Below, piece after piece: positions 41,969 to 51,022 of a stretch of DNA of 64,000 nucleotides (the first letter of the stretch is position 1; the number at the start of each line of letters is the position of its first letter). The stretch spans positions 1 to 64,000 of the forward strand of contig CALAYS010000013.1 in the NCBI GenBank assembly GCA_937895515.1, given 5' to 3'. A model generated the notes under the pieces. That model worked only from the letters and a program-made list of their open reading frames with translations, had not been told where the DNA came from and ran no database searches. This DNA comes from an uncultured bacterium. Its GTDB lineage: Bacteria > Patescibacteriota > Minisyncoccia > Phycocordibacterales > UBA9973. The position numbers and the translations under genes were made by a program.

Positions 41969-44900
41969 TTATTTAACATTTTCCAAAAGCCATATGTAGA
42001 TATTCTTGATTACCTTTTGCCAGACTGGATTTTTAAAATTCCAATCTTTTGGTCTATAAGGTAAATGGTTATTACTGGCTGAAACACGTTCGATATGAGG
42101 CATCATAAAAGTATGCCGTCCATCTTTTGTTGTTAGACCTGCAATTCCAAGAGATGAACCATTTGGATTAGTTGGATAGTCAATCGAGGGTTTACCTTTT
42201 TTATCACAATAATAAACAGATACAAATTGTTTATATTCACCAAAGGGATAATTGAACTCAAGCCTTCCTTCTCCATGAGCAGACCATGCTGGAAGTATTG
42301 AACCACCCATGTCTTTAAACATAATAGATCGAGTGTCTTCTGGTATAAGTAAATTTACAGGACGATGCTCAAAGATGCCAGATTTATTATGTAGTAATCT
42401 TGGTTTCTTGTAGAATGTTTCATCAAAAATACCAAGTAATGCTCCAACTTGAAATCCATTACAAACACCGAAAGAAAGAGTATCAGGCCTTTTAAAAAAG
42501 TCATCAAACATTTTCTTTAAGTTTGAGTTGAATAAAATACTTGCAGCCCATCCTTTCCCAGATTCACCAACATCTCCATAAGAAAAACCTCCAGCAAAAG
42601 CTAAAACATTAAAGTCTTTCAAATCAACTTCACCATCAATAAGCCTTTGCATTTCAACTTTTCTAACATCAAAACATCTGTTAAGTTTTACAAACATAGC
42701 AGCCAACTCATGGTGTCCATTTGTACCCGGCGCAGTAAGTACTGCAACTTTAAACTTTCTATAATTACCCCTCTTGAATTTTTCTTTTTCATCGGGGTTA
42801 AAAGTTAGTTTGTAATTCTGCACCATACCGAAAGAAGTAACAGGTTTTTCTTTTACCCTAAGAAGTTCCTTAATAAGAATTCCAGTTTTAGAGAACCAAT
42901 AATTAACATCCGAGTAATGTTCTGAATAACGCCCAGCATCCCTAAGAGAATTAGCCTTTTCTGTAAATTCAAAATAATTACCATCACTAATCACATGACC
43001 AATCATCTCATAGCTAAGATTATAAGATTTAACAAGGTTTTTGATTTGATTAAGATTTTTCTCACTACACTGAATGATCATTCCAACTTCTTCGTTAAAG
43101 TAAAAATTAACATCATTTAAATCAGTAAGATTCTCAATATAGCAACCCGCATTTGATGAAAGTTTCATCTTTGCTAAAGTTGAAAGTAATCCACCTTTTT
43201 GTATAGGTGAAGCAGCTAAGATTTTTTCATTCCTAATAAGATATTGCATCAAATCAAAAACTTTCTTAGCTTTTCTAACATCTACGTCTGGAGTATCTAA
43301 ACCAGCAATGCCATAGCTCTCACTTAAAGCAGTGCAACCAAGAGACCCTGTCAATTTTGAAGGATTAATCAATAAGAGCTTTGAATCTTCATTTTTAAGA
43401 TCTGGAGTAACCCTTCTTCTAAAATCAGCAACATGTGCATAGCTCTCAATTACAAAACTTGGAAATGAACTTACTTCTACATCCTCAAATTTAACAGTCA
43501 TAGATAAGCTATCTTTTCCACCGTCAACACCTAAACCTGCAATTGAAAGTGCGCTAGTTAATTCTTGATAAGCAGAATAAAGTCTAGCTTTCATGCCGGG
43601 CTTTTTAAATGGCCACATAACATTAATTCTATTCTTAATCTTGCTTGTACGACCAGGAATAACCACCAGTGACAAATTCATAAGAACTTGAGCAACAAGC
43701 ATACGGGCATTCGCTCTCTCATCACCAAGCATTGCCATTGGATTACTTCTGGTGAATATCCCAAGTGAACCTGTTACCCCTTTGAAGCCAGTAGAGATTA
43801 ACCCATAGTTACAAATCGGTAATTGATTAACGCCGCATCTTGGACCTTGTACAACTTTACCTCCGACTGAACCATCAAAATGGTCAACCATATAGTCAAG
43901 TAACGCAACACCAGGAATAGTGGCAACTCTTTGAAGTAAAACTTTCTGAGAAATATTTGTTTCTAAAGGGCTACCCAAATCATAAACAACTGAATTATCC
44001 TCATAGGTTTTTTGTGGAAGTTTTCCAAGAATTTCTTCTAAACCCAGATTAACAGGTTTAGAGCTATCTCTTGAGTCAATCACAGTAATTTTACCGGAAT
44101 TATTTGTTTCTCCCAAAACCTCAATTGGACAATTATGTCGATGACAGATTAATTTTAAAACCCCAAGATTTTCTGGTTTTATTAATAAACCGTATATTTC
44201 TTGTGATTCTGCAACCCAAGCTTCTGTTTGTGAAAGCGAAGAATCTGCAATATTCATTTTTGCAAGATCAATTACACCACCACATGGTTCAGTAAGTTCT
44301 GTTAGAACATTACTAGCACCACCAGCTCCTTGATCATGAATAGATTCTATAGGATTTTGTTCTCCCATAAAAACACATTCTTCGATTACATTATAAGCAT
44401 TACGTCCCATCATGGGTTCACCTCGTTGAACAGATTTAAAATCAAGATCACTTTTATTTTCACCTGCACCCATACTTGAGGCTGCTCCACCACCTACACC
44501 AATACGCCATGTTGGACCACCAATACGAACAATAATCATCCCAGGTGAAGATTCTGATTTATCTTTAGCATCTGCTGGAATTGAACCCACTGCACAGGTA
44601 TAGATGTTTGGCTTAATTGTTTCAAACCTTTCACTATTAAGATCAACTCCAAGTGAATCATTCCCAAAAAGTAATGTTGGCTCACCAAATGGATTTCCCC
44701 AACCAGATGCCCCTTGAATTGCTCCAGTAAGTACACTGATTGGATTTGCCATATTTTTTGGATATAACCATTCAACTGGTTTATCTAACCAAAGTTTACC
44801 TGTCTGGAAGTAAACACCTCCAAAGCCAATAAGTGAACCACGGCCAATTGCTGAAATATCACGCATACGTCCGCCAACACCAGTTGCAGCACCAGGATAT

Positions 44901-45733
44901 GGGCTTACAAGTGTTGGATGATTATGCGTCTCAGCAGTAGCAGTATGGTTTATTTTTACAAAAATACTCTTATATAAACCATCTTGGTCGAAAATAAGAA
45001 TATCAGTAAAACCACCGGCAAGGATTCCTCCATTATCTTTAAAAGACTTTACACTACCCAAAGGATTATTTTTAAGAGTTTCTTTTACCATCTCAAACAA
45101 TGTTTTATTCATTACATTGCCATTAATGATAAATTTACCACTAAATTCCCAATGACGTGAATGACTGCTATTAGCTTGCGCTAATTGCATAAGTTCTACT
45201 TCAGTGGGATTACGCTTATACTTTCTCATAAACAAATCGAAATAATATTCACGATCAAATTCATCCATACCAAGTCCCATTTGAGTATTAATGTTGAAAA
45301 AATAAGGCATTCCACCACCTAATGGTAAAGTTTTTGTTTTTAATGGAATACTCTCATTGATTAAAGTATTAGGAATCTTAGAATAGACTGATTCAGTCAT
45401 TTTGTCACAATCTGGCTCATTACCAGAGTTACAATAATACTGTTCAAATTTTTCAAGACGTATGATTCCATGTAAACCAATTGAATTACAGATCGCACGA
45501 AGTTTTGAAGATTCGGAAGTTTCTACACGCAAGTTTGGACCAACATATTTAATTTCTTTACCTTGAATCTCAACAATTTCCTCAACTTTTGGATCATTCA
45601 TAATGTCAGGATTTAAAATCCAACTAATTTTCTCTTTTTCTTCATTGTTAAGCTCGCGATTTGATTCAACGAGGAACAACACATAGCGGTTTTGATTCCC
45701 TTTTTTAAAAGAGAATTTGTTTATATTTTTCAT
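41969..45733 (-). CDS. purL: Phosphoribosylformylglycinamidine synthase, single-chain
   Basis: 1254 residues, the long PurL type of gammaproteobacteria and eukaryotes rather than the split PurQ/PurS/PurL. HNHPTLVSPYPGAATGVGG-type catalytic region, GGPTWRIGVGGGAASSMG, and a C-terminal class I amidotransferase domain with nucleophile Cys in FGVCNGFQVG and HGEGRLEF. It makes FGAM from FGAR and glutamine. It lies between purN and purM, each with its own promoter. Confidence 0.92.
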   Translation of the reverse strand: MKNINKFSFKKGNQNRYVLFLVESNRELNNEEKEKISWILNPDIMNDPKVEEIVEIQGKEIKYVGPNLRVETSESSKLRAICNSIGLHGIIRLEKFEQYYCNSGNEPDCDKMTESVYSKIPNTLINESIPLKTKTLPLGGGMPYFFNINTQMGLGMDEFDREYYFDLFMRKYKRNPTEVELMQLAQANSSHSRHWEFSGKFIINGNVMNKTLFEMVKETLKNNPLGSVKSFKDNGGILAGGFTDILIFDQDGLYKSIFVKINHTATAETHNHPTLVSPYPGAATGVGGRMRDISAIGRGSLIGFGGVYFQTGKLWLDKPVEWLYPKNMANPISVLTGAIQGASGWGNPFGEPTLLFGNDSLGVDLNSERFETIKPNIYTCAVGSIPADAKDKSESSPGMIIVRIGGPTWRIGVGGGAASSMGAGENKSDLDFKSVQRGEPMMGRNAYNVIEECVFMGEQNPIESIHDQGAGGASNVLTELTEPCGGVIDLAKMNIADSSLSQTEAWVAESQEIYGLLIKPENLGVLKLICHRHNCPIEVLGETNNSGKITVIDSRDSSKPVNLGLEEILGKLPQKTYEDNSVVYDLGSPLETNISQKVLLQRVATIPGVALLDYMVDHFDGSVGGKVVQGPRCGVNQLPICNYGLISTGFKGVTGSLGIFTRSNPMAMLGDERANARMLVAQVLMNLSLVVIPGRTSKIKNRINVMWPFKKPGMKARLYSAYQELTSALSIAGLGVDGGKDSLSMTVKFEDVEVSSFPSFVIESYAHVADFRRRVTPDLKNEDSKLLLINPSKLTGSLGCTALSESYGIAGLDTPDVDVRKAKKVFDLMQYLIRNEKILAASPIQKGGLLSTLAKMKLSSNAGCYIENLTDLNDVNFYFNEEVGMIIQCSEKNLNQIKNLVKSYNLSYEMIGHVISDGNYFEFTEKANSLRDAGRYSEHYSDVNYWFSKTGILIKELLRVKEKPVTSFGMVQNYKLTFNPDEKEKFKRGNYRKFKVAVLTAPGTNGHHELAAMFVKLNRCFDVRKVEMQRLIDGEVDLKDFNVLAFAGGFSYGDVGESGKGWAASILFNSNLKKMFDDFFKRPDTLSFGVCNGFQVGALLGIFDETFYKKPRLLHNKSGIFEHRPVNLLIPEDTRSIMFKDMGGSILPAWSAHGEGRLEFNYPFGEYKQFVSVYYCDKKGKPSIDYPTNPNGSSLGIAGLTTKDGRHTFMMPHIERVSASNNHLPYRPKDWNFKNPVWQKVIKNIYIWLLENVK

Positions 45734-45757
45734 TTTTCAAGTTATTTTATTTAGGTA

Positions 45758-45786
45758 ATTTAAACATTTAAAACCATATAAGTCAA
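45758..45786 (-). promoter_or_regulatory. purL promoter
   Basis: TTGACT, 17 bases, TTAAAT; the ATG is about 25 bases further on. Confidence 0.5.
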
Positions 45787-45789
45787 ATT

Positions 45790-45816
45790 AAAAAGTCCCC
45801 CGACTAGCGAGAGACT
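45790..45816 (-). terminator. purM terminator
   Basis: Minus strand AGTCTCTCG-CTAGT-CGGGGGACT then TTTT; includes G-T pairs. Confidence 0.7.
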
Positions 45817-45844
45817 AAATATAAATTTTATTTATTAATTATGG

Positions 45845-46978
45845 TTATGTGAATGAAAAACGATTTCCAGAAAACTGAGAAACGATTTGTAATTTCGGAG
45901 TATCTGTTTTTACAATTTCTCCACAAACTTTTGCTTCAATACCAAATAAATCAGCATACTTTATGAATTGATCTACATCAGTTTGATCTAAAACCACAAG
46001 AGCCCCCTGTCCACAATTCCATTTTTCATACAACTGTTCGTCGCTCATTTTAGACCATCTGGCACAATTCTCCACTATTGTAGGTGGATACCATAAATCA
46101 GGAAGATTAGCGGAAAGGCCTTTTCTTTTCAAAACATCATCAAAAAACTTTGCTTTGAAAGATCCACCAGATAAATGGCAAATCAAATGAGGTTTAAGAT
46201 AATGTTCAAAATTGTTTTCTATGTTCTGCCAACCATTAAGCCATGTAAAAAAACTATCATATAGTTTTGATGGTACAGAAACTTGATTTAAAAGAACATT
46301 ATTATCCCACCAAAGATCCCCAAATTGATTTTGCAAAGTTGTCCTAACTGCAGAAATCCCATTACTACGGAAACCATATTCACGTAGAGCAACAATTATT
46401 TGTCCTGGAGCTAAAGTCTCACCAGTAATCCTTTTATTTTTATGGCTAATCCCAATCATAAAACCAGCCCAATTAAATTTTACAACTGCATTAGGATTAG
46501 GACTAGATACACATACACTTAATTCTGCAGTCTCCCCTTTAATACAAGCAAATTTCAATTCGTTCGCAACCTCTACAAGTCCATCAAACATTGATTGAAT
46601 TGAAACATATGTTAAAGATTTGTCATTTCCTCCAAGACTTGAAACATCGAGTACATTTGAAAAAACAACAGGACAACCACCAGATCTTGTTATATCTCCA
46701 GCAGTCATTGCAATTAAATCTTTTGCAGAATTTTTATGCCCCAAAGAAGCATCAATTATTGCTACCTTTGTCCCAATTCCATCGGGAGCAATTATTATTT
46801 TTCGATCTGCTATATGAGACAGAATATCAAATTCTACCTCAGACCTAAAATGTTCATCCGGTTTTTCAACTTTTATCCAAATAGAATTGTTGTGTGTTTC
46901 GCGAGTTTTCCTACCCGCATAGGCGCTAAGCTTGTCTCCCAGACTAAGATTAACTGGATCTTTAATTTCTTTAATCAT
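45845..46978 (-). CDS. purM: Phosphoribosylformylglycinamidine cyclo-ligase (AIR synthase)
   Basis: 377 residues. APDGIGTKVAII, AGDITRSGGCPVVFSNVLDV and the C-terminal LSGGSFKAKF fit the PurM superfamily; it closes the imidazole ring after PurL. It is about 30 residues longer than E. coli PurM. PurN, PurL and PurM catalyse steps 3 to 5 of the pathway; no other pur genes are in the window. Confidence 0.8.
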   Translation of the reverse strand: MIKEIKDPVNLSLGDKLSAYAGRKTRETHNNSIWIKVEKPDEHFRSEVEFDILSHIADRKIIIAPDGIGTKVAIIDASLGHKNSAKDLIAMTAGDITRSGGCPVVFSNVLDVSSLGGNDKSLTYVSIQSMFDGLVEVANELKFACIKGETAELSVCVSSPNPNAVVKFNWAGFMIGISHKNKRITGETLAPGQIIVALREYGFRSNGISAVRTTLQNQFGDLWWDNNVLLNQVSVPSKLYDSFFTWLNGWQNIENNFEHYLKPHLICHLSGGSFKAKFFDDVLKRKGLSANLPDLWYPPTIVENCARWSKMSDEQLYEKWNCGQGALVVLDQTDVDQFIKYADLFGIEAKVCGEIVKTDTPKLQIVSQFSGNRFSFT

Positions 46979-46993
46979 TTTATTTTTATTTAT

Positions 46994-47026
46994 CCAAACT
47001 GTACACCTTTTAAGATATATGTCAAC
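46994..47026 (-). promoter_or_regulatory. purM promoter (33-base repeat with purN)
   Basis: TTGACA, 16 bases, TACAGT, then CAAACTGTACACC identity on the plus strand with the purN copy. Confidence 0.7.
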
Positions 47027-47052
47027 ATAATGGATTTTTTGGGGTTTATCGG

Positions 47053-47058
47053 TATAAT
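47053..47058 (+). promoter_or_regulatory. -10 box, leaderless layout, for the M1 aminopeptidase gene
   Basis: TATAAT, six bases, ATG at 47065. Confidence 0.6.
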
Positions 47059-47064
47059 AGAATA

Positions 47065-49677
47065 ATGAAAAATGTAAAATCCCCTTTTAGATTACCTAAA
47101 TATATAAAACCAGTTAAATACGATTTAGCTATCGAACCTGATTTAACTGCCCAGACTTTTAGCGCAACTGTGGTAATTGATATTGTAATAAACGAACCAA
47201 CAAATAAGATTTATTTACATTCCAAAGAATTAACCATTGGAACAGTTTTTATCCGCGAAATTGTAAAATCAAAAAAAACTGAAAAAGAATCTTTCATTCC
47301 TAAAATAACTTATGTTGAAAAAGACAATGTAATAGTTCTAGAATCCCCTAAAAAAATTAGTGGATCATGGGAGGTTTCAATTAGCTATACTGGTCTTATT
47401 CATGAGGATTTACGAGGATTTTATATTTCAAAGTACGATGTTATTCAAAAATCCGCCGTTGCCAAAGGCTCTGGCGAGACAAAGGAAGAATTAATTGGTG
47501 CAACTCAATTTGAAGCTATCGACGCACGCCGGGCATTGCCATGTTTTGATGAACCAGAGATGAAAGCAGTATTTAATTTAAAACTAATAGTAGACAAACA
47601 ATACAGTGCAATTAGTAATACCGAGGTTATTAAAATAAATAATCTTAAACGAGCAATTGTTTCCGATAAAATCAGTGATAAAACAGAATATGTATTTGCC
47701 CCAACACCACTGATGTCTACATATTTACTGGCATGGTGTATTGGTAAATTTGAAAAAATTAGTGCAAATTCTAAAAATAAAAAAGTAGTTAATATTTATA
47801 CTCCACTGGGTAAAGCGGAATTAGGTCGTTTTGCATTAAGTGTAGCCCCGAAAGTCTTGGATTATTTTGAAGATTATTTTGGTATCAAATATCCATTAAA
47901 CAAAATGGATTTAGTAGCTTTGCCGGACTTTGCATCCGCTGCAATGGAGAACTGGGGTTTAATAACATTTCGCGAGACTTGCCTTTTAATGGACAAAAAA
48001 AATACTGCATTTCAAAATATGCAATGGATTGCGTTAGTTGTTGCCCATGAAATAGCCCATCAATGGTTTGGGAATTTGGTTACAATGTCTTGGTGGGATG
48101 ATTTGTGGCTTAACGAAGGCTTTGCTAACTATATTCAATACAAAGCCGTCGATGCTATTTTCCCCGAGTGGAATATCTGGGAAGAATTTACCCAAGGTGA
48201 CATGGGTGCGGCACTTAATTTAGATGCATTAAAATCATCGCACCCTATCGAGGTTCCAATACTGGATGCTCATAATATTGATGAAGTCTTTGATGATATT
48301 ACTTATAGAAAAGGGGCATCAGTCATAAGAATGCTTGCTGAGTATACAGGTGAGAAAAGTTTTCAAAAAGGTATTAGCCAATATTTAAAAGCCAACGCAT
48401 ATAAAAATGCTACCACTAAAAACCTATGGCAATTTTTAGAAAAATCATCGGGTAAACCAGTAGAGCGTGTTATGGGCTCATGGACGAAACAAGCCGGGTT
48501 CCCTGTTGTAGCTTTGACTGATTTAAAATCAGGAACAATGTGTACTCAATGCCGATATTACAGGAACCGAATAATCATGAATAAAAAAAATGAGAATCAA
48601 CTTTGGCCAATACCCATGGACGATGGTAAATCCACATATCTAATGCCTGCTAAAAATTCTACAAAAATAGAGTTTGATAAAAATGCAGTTACACTAAATG
48701 ATAAAGAAAGTAATTTAATTTATATTGACTATAGTTCTTCTTTTGTAGAAAAACAAAAAATAGCAATTCAAAACAAAAAACTAAACCCTATTCAAAGAAT
48801 GGGCTTAATCCGTAACATGTTAGCACTAGCTGGGTGTGGTAAAGCCAGTACTACCGAAGTAATAGAATTTATAAAATTCTACAAAAAAGAAGACCACCAC
48901 ATAGTACTGTCTGAATTATGGGGTGCAATGATTAAAATTGAGCATATTTTTGGAAATGACATCGTTATTAAAAAAGAACTAAGAAAGTTTTATTTAAATA
49001 TTTTTGAAAATTTCTGGAAATATTTTTCTTGGGATACAAAAAATAATGATTATAAAATGCGCTCGGTAACAATTCTAAATGCTGGCTACAAGTTGGGTTA
49101 TGAAAAAATAATCAATGAAGCATTAGATAAATACCGAGATAATAAAATAACTATTCCCCCACATCTTCGCGGAGGTGTATACCGAATTGTTGTTCGTTAT
49201 GGAACCAAAGATGATAATTTAAATTTATGGAAAATACTTGAAAAAGAAACACTTCAAGAAGAAAAACTAAGAATAATTGGTAGTTTTGGAGCAGTATTAA
49301 AAGCTAAAGATATATTAGAAGTACTAGAATACTACAATAGCGACAAAGTTCGAACGCAAGACACACCGTTACTAATTCTAAGATTATTAAATGAAACAAA
49401 TCACCCAGAAATAGTTTACAATTTTATCCAGCATCACTGGGGTGAATTTGTTGATAAATATGGCGGTGGTGGACATTTATTACCAAGAATCATTAGTGGG
49501 CTTGCATCAATAATTGATGCTCCAACACTAAAACATATGAAAGACTTCTTTAAAAAATACCCTGCCCCAGGTACCAAAATGACGCTTGATCAAGTTTATG
49601 AAAAAATCGAAGGCTCACTGGCTTGGCAAAAACAAGATGAGAAAGAATTAAAAAAATATTTAAACAAAAATGGCTAA
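47065..49677 (+). CDS. pepN: M1-family aminopeptidase
   Basis: 870 residues. The substrate motif AAMENWG, zinc-binding HEIAHQWFG (His328, His332) and the distal Glu in NEGFANY are all present, followed by an ERAP1-like C-terminal helical domain. It removes N-terminal residues from peptides, in keeping with a scavenging lifestyle. No signal peptide. It overlaps rsmE by 8 bases. Confidence 0.93.
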   Translation: MKNVKSPFRLPKYIKPVKYDLAIEPDLTAQTFSATVVIDIVINEPTNKIYLHSKELTIGTVFIREIVKSKKTEKESFIPKITYVEKDNVIVLESPKKISGSWEVSISYTGLIHEDLRGFYISKYDVIQKSAVAKGSGETKEELIGATQFEAIDARRALPCFDEPEMKAVFNLKLIVDKQYSAISNTEVIKINNLKRAIVSDKISDKTEYVFAPTPLMSTYLLAWCIGKFEKISANSKNKKVVNIYTPLGKAELGRFALSVAPKVLDYFEDYFGIKYPLNKMDLVALPDFASAAMENWGLITFRETCLLMDKKNTAFQNMQWIALVVAHEIAHQWFGNLVTMSWWDDLWLNEGFANYIQYKAVDAIFPEWNIWEEFTQGDMGAALNLDALKSSHPIEVPILDAHNIDEVFDDITYRKGASVIRMLAEYTGEKSFQKGISQYLKANAYKNATTKNLWQFLEKSSGKPVERVMGSWTKQAGFPVVALTDLKSGTMCTQCRYYRNRIIMNKKNENQLWPIPMDDGKSTYLMPAKNSTKIEFDKNAVTLNDKESNLIYIDYSSSFVEKQKIAIQNKKLNPIQRMGLIRNMLALAGCGKASTTEVIEFIKFYKKEDHHIVLSELWGAMIKIEHIFGNDIVIKKELRKFYLNIFENFWKYFSWDTKNNDYKMRSVTILNAGYKLGYEKIINEALDKYRDNKITIPPHLRGGVYRIVVRYGTKDDNLNLWKILEKETLQEEKLRIIGSFGAVLKAKDILEVLEYYNSDKVRTQDTPLLILRLLNETNHPEIVYNFIQHHWGEFVDKYGGGGHLLPRIISGLASIIDAPTLKHMKDFFKKYPAPGTKMTLDQVYEKIEGSLAWQKQDEKELKKYLNKNG

Positions 49678-50380
49678 AAAAATTCATAGATTTATAACTA
49701 CATATCAAAAAACAAACAATATCTTAAAAATTACAGATACTGATTTAATTCATCAAATTAATGATGTCTTAAAAATGCGTATTAATGAAGACTGCATTGT
49801 AATTGGTGAAGATCAAATAGAGATTCTAGGCACTATTAAAAATATCAAACCCAAATACATTGAACTAAATATTAAAGAAAAAATTATATCTAAAAATAAT
49901 CTGCCGGCTGACGAAAGTAAATTTGTTACACTTTACATGGCAATATTAAAAAAGGAAAATTTTGAAATGGTTTTGCAAAAAGCTAGTGAAATTGGAATCA
50001 ATAAAATTGTCCCAATGATAACAAATCGCACAGTTAAAACTGGATTAAATTATGAAAGACTCCAAAAAATTGCTCGTGAAGCTAGTGAATTATGTGGTAG
50101 AAATACAGTTATAGAAATTGCAGATATAACTAATTTTAGTGATGCAATTAAAAATGATGAATCAAAGACAAAAATACTTTTTAATATAACAGGTGAAAAA
50201 ATTGAAAATCAAAAGTTAGATAATAAAAGTTTAAGCATTTACATTGGGCCCGAAGGTGGGTTTACTGAAAATGAAATAAATTTAGCTAAAGAAAATAAAA
50301 TAGAAATTAAAAACCTTGGACAACTAACACTGCGCGGTGAAACCGCAGCCATCATTGCGTGCTATTTAGCTATGCAATAA
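49670..50380 (+). CDS. rsmE: 16S rRNA m3U1498 methyltransferase
   Basis: 236 residues: an N-terminal PUA-like part, then a SPOUT knot with KKENFEMVLQKASEIGI, IGPEGGFTENEI and LTLRGETAAI. It methylates U1498 near the ribosome decoding centre. Its ATG lies inside the end of the aminopeptidase gene. Confidence 0.9.
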   Translation: MAKKIHRFITTYQKTNNILKITDTDLIHQINDVLKMRINEDCIVIGEDQIEILGTIKNIKPKYIELNIKEKIISKNNLPADESKFVTLYMAILKKENFEMVLQKASEIGINKIVPMITNRTVKTGLNYERLQKIAREASELCGRNTVIEIADITNFSDAIKNDESKTKILFNITGEKIENQKLDNKSLSIYIGPEGGFTENEINLAKENKIEIKNLGQLTLRGETAAIIACYLAMQ

Positions 50381-50449
50381 TTTTTGGCAATAAAAAATGG
50401 CGTCACTTTCGCAATGCCATTGAAAAAATTAGCTCACCCTTTACTTACT

Positions 50450-50929
50450 TTACTTAAAAGGGTTATAAGGTTTCGGTTTAGGCTTTAAATGAAGCTTTTC
50501 CCTATATTTGGCATCAGGCCAAATATCGGTGTTAAAAATAAAGTAAAAAGTCATTTTGTCCAACTCTGCTTGTGAGATGTAGGGTAACTTAACCTTCATT
50601 TCTTTTTTTATACGCTTCCATTGTTTTTTAGTAAATCTAGAGAGTGGTTTAAAGGCTGCTCCATCAAGAACAATGACAGAATCTCCATTCCCTCCTTCCT
50701 CTATAAGTTCTTCAGCTCTTTCATTGTCATCCATTAAAAAGATGAAAAATTTACCTGAATTAGCGGAATCTTTTGCTCCCAGGAATAGATATTGCTGAGT
50801 TGTTGTTATAAAGACTTTACTAGGTTTAAGGTCGATATAAACCCTGGCTCCTTCTACTGCTTTTGGTTCGTCTTGGGCGAAAGCACACCCACTGGCAAAT
50901 ATAGCCAGGATTATTAACACTCTTTTCAT
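50450..50929 (-). CDS. Secreted protein of unknown function, Bacteroidota-like signal
   Basis: 159 residues. MKRVLIILAIFASGCAFAQ is a signal peptide with a possible lipobox (ASGC) and ends in AQ, a pattern frequent in Bacteroidota. The mature part is mixed and ends with a Pro/Lys tail (KPKPKPYNPF). Not recognised. Base use is less AT-rich than the neighbours, hinting at transfer. Confidence 0.55.
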   Translation of the reverse strand: MKRVLIILAIFASGCAFAQDEPKAVEGARVYIDLKPSKVFITTTQQYLFLGAKDSANSGKFFIFLMDDNERAEELIEEGGNGDSVIVLDGAAFKPLSRFTKKQWKRIKKEMKVKLPYISQAELDKMTFYFIFNTDIWPDAKYREKLHLKPKPKPYNPFK

Positions 50930-50952
50930 TTTTATAATTTCTGTTTTTTAGC

Positions 50953-50981
50953 ATTATATATCAATATATTTAGTTTGTCAA
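50953..50981 (-). promoter_or_regulatory. Promoter of 50450-50929
   Basis: TTGACA, 17 bases, TATAAT; leader about 20 bases. Confidence 0.6.
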
Positions 50982-51008
50982 ATTGGTAGTTTTATCTGAA
51001 TATTTTGC

Positions 51009-51014
51009 TATACT
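51009..51014 (+). promoter_or_regulatory. dnaE -10 box
   Basis: TGCTATACT, eight bases, then ATG at 51023; sets the dnaE start. Confidence 0.5.
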
Positions 51015-51022
51015 GTAGCCAC

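Noticed and set aside
46591..47060. Plus-strand reading frames opposite purM
   Set aside because: They are antisense shadows of a well-supported purM gene and resemble no family.
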